From Mycobacterium sp. IS-1264 (GTDB lineage: Bacteria > Actinomycetota > Actinomycetes > Mycobacteriales > Mycobacteriaceae): a stretch of DNA of 54,930 nucleotides. Positions within the stretch are counted from its first letter, which is position 1. Every line of letters starts with the position of its first letter. Positions 1 to 8,210 of the stretch are shown piece by piece. A program made the position numbers and the translations under genes. The stretch lies in the NCBI RefSeq assembly GCF_001954195.1, contig NZ_MBES01000045.1:1-54930 (forward strand), in the 5' to 3' direction. The notes below the pieces were generated by a model. It was not told where the DNA came from. It searched no databases and saw only the letters and a list, made by a program, of their open reading frames with translations.

Positions 1-43
1 CCGCCGCCAGCGCCTCACGATCGACAACCCCGCCCGAACTCAT
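1..43 (-). CDS. Possible 5' end of a gene running off the left edge
   Basis: An ATG on the minus strand at 43 opens 14 codons (M-S-S-G-G-V-V-D-R-E-A-L-A-A) that reach the window edge without a stop. Codon use is G/C-rich at third positions and fits coding. It lies 90 bases downstream of the M24 pair on the same strand, so it may be the next gene of that operon. No clear Shine-Dalgarno is visible and the product cannot be named from so short a piece. Confidence 0.35.
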   Translation of the reverse strand, partial: MSSGGVVDREALAA

Positions 44-133
44 ACCGCCAAACTAGGACCACCCACCGACAGAAATCGCTGGCTTGTGACCACAGAAACC
101 AAAGTGACACAAGTGATTACAAAAGGGTGGCGT

Positions 134-1261
134 CTAGCTCCCGTCGGGCCACGGCCCGGCCGTGCTCATTACATCGGCGCCGTCGTCAGTGATGGCGACG
201 GTGTCTCTGCGAAAGACCGCCCCGACGCCCTCCTGCCACACGTAGCCGGTGATCGCCAGCACCATCCCGGCATCGAGTTGATCGTGTTCGCCCGCGGCCC
301 AAAGCGTCTCGGATACCACCGGCGCGTCGAATCCCAACCCCAGCCCGTGTGCGACGGGCATCGGCGGCACCGGCTCACCGGCCGCCGCATAGGCGGCGAG
401 CAGCTCGTGAGTCGACGCGCCGGGACGGCACGCGGCAATCATGGTGTCGTACAGCGTCTTTGACCGATCGAAGAGGTCGCGGACCGGTCCGTCGTCGGTG
501 CCGCCGGCGGGGCGGGTCCGGCCAACCTCGGCGACATAACCGCCCGCCAGGGCGCCGGCCGCGAAGGCGACAAGGTCGTCGGAGCGTACCTCGGTGTGCC
601 GGGCGCGCCGCCACGGGTGTTCCCGCGAGGTCACCCAGGCGCCGTCCTGGGTGGCCGGCGTGCTCACCCCGCCCGCGGCCATGGCCTCCAGCAACGCCCC
701 GGTCAACGTCCGCTCGGACACCCCCGGCCGCAATTCGCCGACGGCAGCGGCGAGTCCGGCCTGGGCGACGCGAAGCGCCTCGCCGATCGCCGCGACTTCA
801 TCGGTCGTCTTGATGCGGCGCGCCGCGCGCATCGCGAGCTCGGCGTCGACGATCTCGGCATGCGGAAACGCGTCGGGCAGCAAGGCCGCGAAAGTCGGTG
901 TGAGCGCATCGGTTCCGACCCGGCGCGCCGCTTCGGCGCCGTCGATCTTCTTCAGGACGTCGATGAGCGTCATCGGGTTCCAGGCCAGCCCGTACAGGTG
1001 GTCGTGGCCGATCTCTTCGGGGACCCCTTCGTCGTCGGTGCTGTTCAGGTAGATGTCCCCAGTCGCGCGCACCACCACACACATCGGTCCGAACGGTCGC
1101 GTCCCGGCGATCCACAGCTGCGGGGCTCCGGTGACGTAACGAATATTGGCTTGCCGGCCGAGGACCAAGATGTCGAGGTCGTGGGCGTCCATCTGGGCCA
1201 GCGCCCGCTCCCGGCGACCGGTCCGCAAGGCCAGCGCGTCGGCCGAAACTTCAGTCGCCAT
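134..1261 (-). CDS. M24 (creatinase/aminopeptidase P fold) protein lacking most metal ligands
   Basis: This 375-aa protein has the two-part creatinase/prolidase layout: an N-terminal creatinase-N-like domain (about 15-140) and a C-terminal pita-bread domain (about 150-365). M24 enzymes bind two metals through Asp, Asp, His, Glu, Glu. Aligned by eye to the intact neighbour upstream, the first Asp is Ala (around A234-A235 in VAFAAG), the second is Glu (E245 in AEVGRT), the His is kept (H305 in VAHGLG), and both Glu are lost (T338 in LAITGY, R351-R352 in FRRDT). The frame is otherwise intact, so this looks like a pseudoenzyme or regulatory partner, not a decayed gene. Its ATG lies 11 nt inside the end of the upstream M24 gene, which suggests translational coupling and perhaps heterodimer formation. 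The family call is firm; loss of catalysis is inferred. Confidence 0.85.
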   Translation of the reverse strand: MATEVSADALALRTGRRERALAQMDAHDLDILVLGRQANIRYVTGAPQLWIAGTRPFGPMCVVVRATGDIYLNSTDDEGVPEEIGHDHLYGLAWNPMTLIDVLKKIDGAEAARRVGTDALTPTFAALLPDAFPHAEIVDAELAMRAARRIKTTDEVAAIGEALRVAQAGLAAAVGELRPGVSERTLTGALLEAMAAGGVSTPATQDGAWVTSREHPWRRARHTEVRSDDLVAFAAGALAGGYVAEVGRTRPAGGTDDGPVRDLFDRSKTLYDTMIAACRPGASTHELLAAYAAAGEPVPPMPVAHGLGLGFDAPVVSETLWAAGEHDQLDAGMVLAITGYVWQEGVGAVFRRDTVAITDDGADVMSTAGPWPDGS

Positions 1262-2486
1262 AAGGGGAGTAGGGGTAGTCGGTGATCGGCGTGAAGCCGT
1301 CTTCGTTGATCACCACGATCTCTTCACTGCGGTAGCCGCCGGTCCCGTCCTCCCACACCACCGGCTCCAAAACCAGCACCATGCCCGGCGGAAAGACGAA
1401 GTTGTCGTCGAACTCCGCACCGAGATCCGTTCCGATCATCGGGGTTTCGGCGGGGTAGGTGCCGATGCCGTGGCCGAGGTAGAAGTGCGGCAGCCACGGC
1501 TTGCGGCCGCCGTTGGCGGCGATCGCCGCCCGCGCGAGATCGCCCGACGTCGCACCGGCTTTGGTCACCGCGAGCACGGCGTCCAGGATGTCTCGCCACT
1601 GCCGGAATTGATCTTGTTGCCGTTGCGTGGGTTGCTCGCCGACGACCCAGGTGCGGCCGAAGTCCGAGCAATACCCGGCGTAGGTGATGCTGATGTCGGT
1701 CCACAGCACATCGCCGGCGGTCAGTTCACGATCGGTGGGCAGCAGCGGCAGCGCGAGATCGCCGTGGGTCGTCCATACTCCCGCGTCCCGCGAACTCGGC
1801 ATCACCTGCCAGATCGCGTCCAGCATGTTGGTGGTGGCGCCCAGCTCGAATGCGCGCCGCACCAGCGTGGCGGACAGCTCCGTCTGCCGTACGCCCGGCG
1901 CCAACGCGCGCTGCACATCCACGATCGCTTCTTCGGTGATGCGGGAGGCCCTGCGCAGACAGGAAAGCTCATCCCGCGTCTTGACCAACTGCGCCGCACC
2001 GACCACGATCGCCGCATCCATGGGCTCGCCCGCCGGGAAGAGCTTTCGAGCCGCGCGGCGCATTGCGCCGGTCAGCTCGTCGACCGCGATGCGCGCCCCC
2101 GCGGGGACCAGCTCGGCCAACTCGGCGGCGAAATGCTCTACGCCGTAGTCGAATTCGAGATAGGCCGGGCCGTGAAGGTGGTCGTCGGGCACCGGTGATT
2201 CCGCGGACGCACCGCTGCGGAAAGGCATGAAAAAATGCGGATGCTCGTCATCGGCCAGCACGACCGCCACCGGGCGCTCCACGTGCGAGAGGCCCGCATC
2301 CAAAAGCGGCCAGCTGACACCCGTCGCATACGTGACGTAGCCGTTCATCAAGAGGATCAGCGCGTCGATCCGATGGTCGGCCATCGCCGACCGCAGCCGC
2401 GCGCCGGTCTCCGCGCGCAAGCGGTCCCAGTCCGGCTCATCAGGAATGTCGATGACCGAGCCGCGGGCGGCGAGAGAGTTTGCCAT
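1251..2486 (-). CDS. M24 family metallopeptidase (Xaa-Pro aminopeptidase/creatinase type)
   Basis: This 411-aa protein is probably a cytosolic dinuclear-metal peptidase or creatinase-like hydrolase. The N-terminal domain (about 20-165) is creatinase-N-like; the catalytic domain follows to about 400. All five expected metal ligands are visible: D264 (LWTDIS), D275 (CSDFGRT), H339 (YLGHGIG), E374 (LVLEPV) and E388 (YRSEE). There is no signal peptide. The gene is first of a minus-strand pair with the ligand-poor paralogue at 134-1261, overlapping it by 11 nt. The substrate cannot be told: peptidases, creatinases and amidinohydrolases share this fold. The ATG at 2486 faces the divergent reductase gene that starts about 40 bases away. 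Confidence 0.88.
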   Translation of the reverse strand: MANSLAARGSVIDIPDEPDWDRLRAETGARLRSAMADHRIDALILLMNGYVTYATGVSWPLLDAGLSHVERPVAVVLADDEHPHFFMPFRSGASAESPVPDDHLHGPAYLEFDYGVEHFAAELAELVPAGARIAVDELTGAMRRAARKLFPAGEPMDAAIVVGAAQLVKTRDELSCLRRASRITEEAIVDVQRALAPGVRQTELSATLVRRAFELGATTNMLDAIWQVMPSSRDAGVWTTHGDLALPLLPTDRELTAGDVLWTDISITYAGYCSDFGRTWVVGEQPTQRQQDQFRQWRDILDAVLAVTKAGATSGDLARAAIAANGGRKPWLPHFYLGHGIGTYPAETPMIGTDLGAEFDDNFVFPPGMVLVLEPVVWEDGTGGYRSEEIVVINEDGFTPITDYPYSPYGD

Positions 2487-2526
2487 CGGTCAACAGGATA
2501 CGCAGGCCGGACCGCCGGGTAATAAG

Positions 2527-3012
2527 GTGAAGCGCGTGAATCCGCTGCAGCGGGTGGCGCGAAATCCAGCGGCGTACCGGCGGCTGTTCTTGCCGGGACG
2601 GGCCATCGCCGAGGCGCTCGAATCCCTGCTGCGCTTCGCCAGCAATGGGCGGTTCGGGGTGCTGGACCTTGCCGGGCTGCCCAACGTGCAGATCACGACC
2701 TCCGGCCGCAAAACGGGCCTTGCCCGCACAGCGACGGTCCAATACGTCCCCGACGGGGACGGGATGGTGCTGGTCGGGTCCAACTGGGGCCGCGAGCGCC
2801 ACCCGTCGTGGTCGGCGAATCTCAAAGCGACAGAACGTGTCATCGTGCGCCGCAGCGGCCATCGGTTCGTCGCGAAGGTGCGTTTACTCACCGGCCTCGA
2901 ACGCGATAGGGCCTGGGCCACGGTCGTCGCGCACTGGCCCAACTATCAAATCGCGCAGGACCACGCCGAGCCGCGTCAGTTCAGGCTGTTTCTCCTCACG
3001 CCGGCGCCGTGA
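2527..3012 (+). CDS. Deazaflavin (F420)-dependent nitroreductase family protein
   Basis: A roughly 161-aa protein of the DDN/FDOR split-barrel family, which reduces substrates with F420H2 in mycobacteria. The central stretch ITTSGRKTGLARTATV, followed by G-x-G-M-V-L-V-G-S-N-W-G and H-P-x-W-x-x-N-L, is the hallmark of this family: the Lys/Arg-rich part binds the F420 tail and the W-x-x-N-L follows it. The frame stays open upstream to 2446, but that would overlap the start of the divergent M24 gene (2486). I therefore place the start at GTG 2527, with GTG 2536 as an alternative. The protein is soluble or peripherally membrane-bound, as DDN is. The substrate is unknown. Confidence 0.82.
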   Translation: MKRVNPLQRVARNPAAYRRLFLPGRAIAEALESLLRFASNGRFGVLDLAGLPNVQITTSGRKTGLARTATVQYVPDGDGMVLVGSNWGRERHPSWSANLKATERVIVRRSGHRFVAKVRLLTGLERDRAWATVVAHWPNYQIAQDHAEPRQFRLFLLTPAP

Positions 3013-3013
3013 T

Positions 3014-4159
3014 TCAGGCCGCGGCGAGCGCGTCGAAGATCCCGGTGGCGTAGGTCGCGGTGCGCTCCGAACCGAGGATTCCGGGCCCCATCTTGTTCAT
3101 GACGTAGGCGACGGTGGCACGCCGATCGGGCCACATCAACACCATCGAGCCACCCCATCCGCCCCAGAAGCAGATCTTCTCGTCCGGAACGTACGGGAGG
3201 GCCTCCGTCCCGGCCAGTCCGTATCCGAGGCCCCAGCGCAGCGCCGCCGGTATGACGAGGTCGGTCCCGTTGGCCTGCTCGTCGAAGATCATCTCGATGG
3301 TCTCCGGCCGCAGGAGTTGCACGCCACGAACGGTGCCTCCCAACGAGATCACCGACAGGATGGCGGCCAGGGAACGCGCATTCCCGTGGCCGTTGAGGGC
3401 GCCCATGTCGGCGTCGCGCCATGCCGGTGTGTTCGCGGCGTCGGCGTTGGGCGGCGGACCGCTGAACGTCTTGCGCATCGGGCTCTCTTCGGGCAGCAGG
3501 TCGAGCGGCAGCTCGAGGGGAGGCGGCGCGATGACCTCGGCGATGCGGTCGTAATCGGCAGGCACGGCGCCGATCTGGAAGTCGGCACCAAGCGGGCGGG
3601 CGATCTCGTCACGGACGAATTCCTTGAGCGTGCTCCCGGTGACACGCCGGATCACCTCGCCGATGAGGTGGCCTTGATTGTGCGCGTGGTATCCGGACGC
3701 CGTGCCCGGTTCCCACCAGGGCGCTTGCCGGGCGAGGGCCGCGGTCGACTTGTCCCAGTCGTACATGTCCTCGGTGGTAAACGGTAGGTCCCAGCCGGAC
3801 ACCCCGGACGTGTGCGACAGGATGTGACGAATCTCGATGTCCTGCTTGCCATTTGCGGCGAACTCCGGCCAGTAGGCGCAGACCGGTGCCGCGGGATCGA
3901 CCAGGCCGCGGTCGATGAGCATCAGGGCGGCCAGGCTGGTGACGGTCTTCGTGGAGGACCACACGTTGACGATCGTGTCCTCGGTCCAGGCGGTTGTCCG
4001 CGCGGCGTCGGTGAAGCCGCCCCAGATGTCGACGACGGGTTCGCCGTCGATGTCCACGGCGATGCACGCGCCGACCTCCTCACCGGAGACGATGTTCTCG
4101 GCCAGAGCGACCCGGACTTTGTCGAAGCGCTCGTCGCATTGTCCGTGAATCGCGTCCAT
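3014..4159 (-). CDS. Serine hydrolase of the beta-lactamase/esterase EstB family
   Basis: A 381-aa cytosolic serine hydrolase of the class C beta-lactamase-like fold, which in mycobacteria usually means a carboxylesterase/lipase. The nucleophile motif S-x-x-K is S68-S-T-K71 (WSSTK), the second catalytic Tyr is probably Y157 (SGYHAHNQG), and the W-G-G-W-G-G motif near the C-terminus takes the place of the lactamase KTG box. A longer frame reaches 4357, but the protein similarity begins at ATG 4159 and the longer form would overlap the divergent Mo-enzyme gene. There is no signal peptide. It ends 1 base from the convergent reductase gene. The substrate is unknown; an ester is more likely than a beta-lactam. 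Confidence 0.87.
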   Translation of the reverse strand: MDAIHGQCDERFDKVRVALAENIVSGEEVGACIAVDIDGEPVVDIWGGFTDAARTTAWTEDTIVNVWSSTKTVTSLAALMLIDRGLVDPAAPVCAYWPEFAANGKQDIEIRHILSHTSGVSGWDLPFTTEDMYDWDKSTAALARQAPWWEPGTASGYHAHNQGHLIGEVIRRVTGSTLKEFVRDEIARPLGADFQIGAVPADYDRIAEVIAPPPLELPLDLLPEESPMRKTFSGPPPNADAANTPAWRDADMGALNGHGNARSLAAILSVISLGGTVRGVQLLRPETIEMIFDEQANGTDLVIPAALRWGLGYGLAGTEALPYVPDEKICFWGGWGGSMVLMWPDRRATVAYVMNKMGPGILGSERTATYATGIFDALAAA

Positions 4160-4247
4160 GGCTGCTACCGTAGCCCGCTTGCGGCCTTCAGATCGCGGCG
4201 AAGTTAATCCAGCGCAGGCTTGCCCCGTCCGGGCGACAATGGTCGTC

Positions 4248-5351
4248 ATGACGGAGTCCGCTGCGCTGTGGGGCAAGCGCGACGACATGATCGTGCGCGG
4301 TCGTCTGCCGTACAACGCCGAGCCGCCGGCCGCGGTGTTGGCGCGCAGCGACATCACTCCGATCGACGCGTTCTACGCGCGCAACCACGGCCCGATCCCC
4401 GACATCTCGCCGCGGCAATGGCGACTCAGGGTGGACGGGTGCGTGGACGAGCCGCTCACCCTGACCTACGACCGGCTCACGACGGAGTTCGACCGGCACA
4501 GCGTGGTGGCGACGCTCGCATGCGCCGGCAATCGGCGTGCCGAGATGCTGCGGGTGCGACCGATCCCGGGCAAAGACCCGTGGGCGCACGGCGCGATCTC
4601 AACCGCGCGGTGGGGCGGGGTGCGCCTGGCGGACGTCCTCGCGGCCGCGCGATACCACGATGACGACGGCCTGCACGTCGCGTTCGAAGCGCCGGACAGC
4701 GCCGAGGAGGCCCGACCCGTTCAGTGCTACGGCAGCTCGATCCCGCTGAGCAAAGCGCTGTCAGGGGAAGTGCTGCTGGCGTTTCAGATGAACTCCGAAC
4801 CGCTCCCGCGCGCCCACGGCGGCCCGGTTCGCGTTGTGGTGCCCGGGTATGTCGGCGCGCGCAGCGTCAAATGGGTCACCGGCATCCGGGTGCAATCCGG
4901 CCCGTCCGACAACTACTTCCAGGCCCACGATTACCGCATCCTTCCGCCGGAGACCGACGCGGACACCGTCGGGCCGGGTGAGGGCATTCCGCTGTCGTCG
5001 CTCGCGCTCAACTGCGACATCCTCGAGCCCACCGACGGCGACCAGGTACCGGCGGGTGAGCTGACCATCCGCGGCTACGGGATCGCCGGCGACGGCCGCA
5101 GCGTCGAGCGCGTCGACGTATCGGTCGACAACGGGCTCACGTGGCGGCAGGCCGACCTGCACCCGGCGCCCAGCAAATGGTCGTGGCGGCCGTGGTCGCT
5201 GCGCGTCGACGTCGAACCGGGGCCGTTGTGCATCGCCGCGCGCGCCTGGGACGACACCGGTGCGTTGCAACCGGAATCGGTGGCGTCGCTGTGGAATCCG
5301 CGGGGATACGGCAACAATGCCTGGGCCGTAGTCCCCGTGCGTGTCGCGTGA
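4248..5351 (+). CDS. Sulfite oxidase-fold molybdopterin oxidoreductase
   Basis: A 367-aa protein with a molybdopterin-binding sulfite oxidase domain (about 35-230) followed by a Mo-co dimerisation Ig-like domain (about 255-365). The Mo-ligating Cys is C92 in LACAGNRR, the classic C-x-G-N-R-R motif of sulfite oxidases and plant nitrate reductases. GPVRVVVPGYVGARSVKW is also typical, as is the C-terminal D-N-G-x-T-W and W-N-x-x-G-Y-x-x-N. There is no haem b5 domain and no Tat or Sec signal, so it is probably cytosolic, unlike SorA-type enzymes. ATG 4248 and ATG 4239 are both possible starts. It may oxidise sulfite or a related sulfur compound; the electron acceptor is not encoded nearby. Confidence 0.88.
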   Translation: MTESAALWGKRDDMIVRGRLPYNAEPPAAVLARSDITPIDAFYARNHGPIPDISPRQWRLRVDGCVDEPLTLTYDRLTTEFDRHSVVATLACAGNRRAEMLRVRPIPGKDPWAHGAISTARWGGVRLADVLAAARYHDDDGLHVAFEAPDSAEEARPVQCYGSSIPLSKALSGEVLLAFQMNSEPLPRAHGGPVRVVVPGYVGARSVKWVTGIRVQSGPSDNYFQAHDYRILPPETDADTVGPGEGIPLSSLALNCDILEPTDGDQVPAGELTIRGYGIAGDGRSVERVDVSVDNGLTWRQADLHPAPSKWSWRPWSLRVDVEPGPLCIAARAWDDTGALQPESVASLWNPRGYGNNAWAVVPVRVA

Positions 5352-5368
5352 CGGACGGCGACCCCGGC

Positions 5369-5989
5369 TTAGCCGCCCAGCCCCTTCTTGACGGCCGCGT
5401 CCTGCTTCTGGGCGACATCGTTGACGAAGTCGTCGGGCGGCAATGAGTCGGTCGGCCCATAGAACTCGAGCGTGACGAACGCCTTGCCCTCGGTGAACAG
5501 CAGGATCAACACGCCCTTCGACTTGTCCGGGGCGTTCCCCGACAGCGTGGTTGCGCCGGTCCCGACGTTGACGGTCCCCGTCTGCGGGTCTTTGATGTTG
5601 GCGGCCAGGCCCGGCTTCGCCGCGTTCAGCGCATCGGTAGCCGCGGCGGGGTCGCTCAGCACCTGGATGGTGTCCTTGATGACGTGGCTGTTGTCTTGGG
5701 TGCTGAACGTCGTGGCGACCCCGGGTTGACCGTTCGGGTTGCTCACCGGCGGGCTGCCGTTGAACTGCACCGGCGCGTTGATATCGGTCGCCTGGATCAG
5801 CAGCCCGGTGTAGTCGCTGGGCGCCGACGAAGCCGGCGCCGAGCTGCTTGCCGAGGTGGCGGACGTGGCCGACCCCGACTTCGTGGTCGACGTGGGCGAC
5901 GACGTCTTGTTGCCGCCGCATCCGGCCACCGACACCGTCAGCGCGGTTGCCGCGGCTACGGCCGCGACCACCGTCCGGGAAATCCTCAT
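5369..5989 (-). CDS. Secreted lipoprotein, function unknown
   Basis: A 206-aa lipoprotein precursor. Residues 1-23 form a signal peptide with an Arg near the start, a hydrophobic core and the lipobox V-A-G-C24; the mature protein would be lipidated at C24. A Ser/Thr/Ala-rich linker (about 28-58) tethers a compact alpha/beta domain (about 60-206) with no motif I recognise. ATG 5989 is chosen because it has the strong ribosome site GGAAGGAG about 9 bases upstream and gives a correct signal peptide; the frame runs on to 6052 without one. It lies about 100 bases downstream of the sigma factor gene on the same strand and could be co-transcribed with it. The mycobacterial lipoprotein call is firm; the role is unknown. 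Confidence 0.85.
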   Translation of the reverse strand: MRISRTVVAAVAAATALTVSVAGCGGNKTSSPTSTTKSGSATSATSASSSAPASSAPSDYTGLLIQATDINAPVQFNGSPPVSNPNGQPGVATTFSTQDNSHVIKDTIQVLSDPAAATDALNAAKPGLAANIKDPQTGTVNVGTGATTLSGNAPDKSKGVLILLFTEGKAFVTLEFYGPTDSLPPDDFVNDVAQKQDAAVKKGLGG

Positions 5990-6091
5990 CGCACCATGCT
6001 CCTTCCGGGTTGCCTGGGGCGACGCACTCGACTTCGTCCGCCCGAAACGCACAGTACAGTGCGCGCGTCGAGCAGGGGCCCGGTGAGCCCG

Positions 6092-6898
6092 TTACTCCAG
6101 CCGATCCCGCAGGGATCGCAGGGTGTTGGCCAGGATGCGCGAAACCTGCATTTGTGAGACGCCGATTCGCTCCGCGATCTGGCTTTGGGTCATCGATTCG
6201 AAGAACCGCATGTGCAAAACCTCGCGTTCACGCTGCGGCAGGGCGGACACCAGCTCGCGCACGGCCTCCCGGTTGGTGATGTGGTCGATCTGGGGGTCGA
6301 TAGCGCCGATCGCGTCGGCCACCAGACGCGGCTTGCCCGAGCCGTCACCCACTGGGGCGTCCAGGGACTCCAGCTGGTAAGCGTCCCCGGCAACGAGGCA
6401 TTCGATGACCTCCTCGCGGGGGACTCCCAGCGCGTGCGACAGCTCGGAGGCGGTGGGCGCTCGCCCGAGCGTTTGGACCAGATCGGCCGTCGTTCTGCTG
6501 ATCTGGATGTGGAGCTCGCGCAGCCGGCGCGGTACGCGCATGCCCCAGCTGTAGTCGCGGAAATAGCGCCGGACCTCACCCATCATGGTGGGGATCGCGA
6601 AGCCGATGAAGCTCGGTCCCTTGGCCGGGTCGAACCGGTTGATGGCGTTCATCAGCCCCAGGCGTGCCACCTGGGTCAGGTCGTCGAGGCTTTCGCCGCG
6701 GCGCCCGAAGTGCCGGGCGACGTGGTCGGCCAGGGGTAGGCATCGGGCAACGATGCGTTCGCGCTGCTGCCGATATTCGTGCGATTCGGCGGGTAGCTCG
6801 CGCAGATCCAGGAACATGCCGACGACGTCGTCGTATGAATCGTCGGATTGTGTGGTGGCCGATCGGTTAGGGCGGGGTGGAGCAATTACGTCGATCAT
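6092..6898 (-). CDS. Group 3 RNA polymerase sigma factor, SigF-like
   Basis: A 268-aa alternative sigma factor of the SigB/SigF/SigG group. Region 2 (about 45-120) contains LPLADHVARHF, the D-D-L-x-Q-V-A segment and R-F-D-P-x-K-G. Region 3 (about 125-185) has V-P-R-R-L-R-E-L and the G-R-A-P-T-x-S-E-L stretch. Region 4 (about 215-265) has L-P-x-R-E-R-E-V-L and the helix-turn-helix SQIAERIGVSQMQVSRIL. It resembles M. tuberculosis SigF (261 aa) closely, yet no usfX/rsbW-like anti-sigma gene or anti-anti-sigma gene adjoins it: its neighbours are a lipoprotein and an SDR. It is therefore more likely a SigF paralogue than SigF itself. An AGGAGG lies about 10 bases before the ATG. Confidence 0.93.
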   Translation of the reverse strand: MIDVIAPPRPNRSATTQSDDSYDDVVGMFLDLRELPAESHEYRQQRERIVARCLPLADHVARHFGRRGESLDDLTQVARLGLMNAINRFDPAKGPSFIGFAIPTMMGEVRRYFRDYSWGMRVPRRLRELHIQISRTTADLVQTLGRAPTASELSHALGVPREEVIECLVAGDAYQLESLDAPVGDGSGKPRLVADAIGAIDPQIDHITNREAVRELVSALPQREREVLHMRFFESMTQSQIAERIGVSQMQVSRILANTLRSLRDRLE

Positions 6899-7331
6899 CT
6901 GCTGAACCGCCTCCTGCAGACTCAGCTAGTAGTGAAGACGCAGACGCGCGGACAGGTTTGCACCGCACACACTCCCTCTGAGCGTGCGCCGCTAGACTGT
7001 GCGCGCAGTCGTCCACCACTACACCCGTTTCAATGACGGGTCGGTTGTCAACAAGCGCACCCGATACTGCGGGAGAGGTGGCGTAAACGCTGTCGCCGTA
7101 GCCACGCAAGCCCAGCAGCCGTGTGTGCTGATTGGCCGCTTTGAGCTAAACGGCGACATGTCCAGAACGGACGTCGCCTTTGATAGTACCTCTCATGGCA
7201 TGAACCGGCGATCGGGCACCGGGGTCGATCTTGAAAACAAGTAGATCTTGCGCGCGCGTAAATCATGCGGTAAGCACCCACAACGGTGCGCGACGGAACG
7301 CATCCTTTGAGCTGAGTGTGGAATGGGTGCC
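6899..7331. other. Intergenic region between divergent sigma factor and SDR genes
   Basis: About 430 bases with no convincing gene. It must hold promoters for both flanking genes. I looked for a SigF-type promoter (GTTT, about 16 bases, GGGTA) on both strands and saw none. One short perfect dyad, ACCCGT at 7023-7028 and ACGGGT at 7036-7041 with a 7-base spacer, may be an operator. Small open frames here look like noise. Confidence 0.5.
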
Positions 7332-8210
7332 ATGAGTGATCGCGGCCTATTGACCGGGCGTGGCGCGGTGGTCTCCGGCGGCAGCCGCGGTATCGGGCGC
7401 GCCGTCGCCGAACTGCTCGGCAACCTCGGCGCCGGCGTGGTGGTCAACGGGCGCGACGGCGACGCGGTGCGGGAGACCGTCGCGGCGATCACCGCATCGG
7501 AAGGACGGGCCGCGCCGGTGGTCGGAGCCGCGGACGACGAGCGCATTGCCGCCGCCCTCGTCGACGCATGCATGCAGACGTTCGGGCGACTCGACATCCT
7601 GATCAACTGCGCCGGCATCGCCGAGCCGACCGGTTCCTCGATCCTGACCATCGCGCCCGACGAATTCGATCGCCTGATCACCGCCCACCTCGGCACGGCG
7701 TTTCACACCTGTCGGATCGCGGCGCGTGTCATGGCGGCCCAGGGGCACGGGACGATCGTCAACACCAGCTCGGTGGCCTTCTTAGGTGACTACGGCGGCA
7801 CCGGCTACCCGGCGGGCAAGGGCGCCGTCAACGCGCTGACCATGGCCATCGCCGCGGAACTCAAAGCCCACGGCGTGCGGGCCAACGTGGTGTGCCCCGG
7901 CGCGAGGACGCGGTTATCGACCGGCGCCGATTACGAGGCGCACATCGAGGACCTGCACCGGCGCGGGTTGCTCGACGAGATGACCATGCAAGCGTCGCTG
8001 GACGCCGCTGCGCCGGCGTTTGTGGCCCCGCTCTACGCCTACCTCGCCAGCGACCTGGCCCGGGATGTGACGGGCCAGATTTTCGTTGCCGCAGGCGGTT
8101 TCGTCGGCCAGTTCGACCGCCCGGCGCCGCGCGTGTTGGGTTATCGCGACCATCACGAAGCCGAACCGTGGTCGATTGCGCAGCTGCGCAAGATGATCGG
8201 CGGCGACTAA
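7332..8210 (+). CDS. Short-chain dehydrogenase/reductase (SDR)
   Basis: A 292-aa NAD(P)-dependent oxidoreductase of the classical SDR fold. The cofactor loop is GGSRGIG near the N-terminus, the N-x-A-G motif appears as NCAG, and the catalytic set is Ser in NTSSVAF with Tyr and Lys in GYPAGKG. The product is somewhat longer than the usual 250 aa because of a C-terminal extension (V-G-Q-F-D-R-P-A-P-R-V-L-G-Y) seen in several mycobacterial SDRs. ATG 7332 is chosen because similarity starts at MSDRG; ATG 7323 is three codons earlier. It overlaps the convergent gene at 8207 by 4 bases. The substrate is unknown. Confidence 0.9.
   Translation: MSDRGLLTGRGAVVSGGSRGIGRAVAELLGNLGAGVVVNGRDGDAVRETVAAITASEGRAAPVVGAADDERIAAALVDACMQTFGRLDILINCAGIAEPTGSSILTIAPDEFDRLITAHLGTAFHTCRIAARVMAAQGHGTIVNTSSVAFLGDYGGTGYPAGKGAVNALTMAIAAELKAHGVRANVVCPGARTRLSTGADYEAHIEDLHRRGLLDEMTMQASLDAAAPAFVAPLYAYLASDLARDVTGQIFVAAGGFVGQFDRPAPRVLGYRDHHEAEPWSIAQLRKMIGGD

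Noticed and set aside
6899..7331. SigF-dependent promoter for the sigma factor gene
   Set aside because: No GTTT-N16-GGGTA pair with acceptable spacing was found on either strand.
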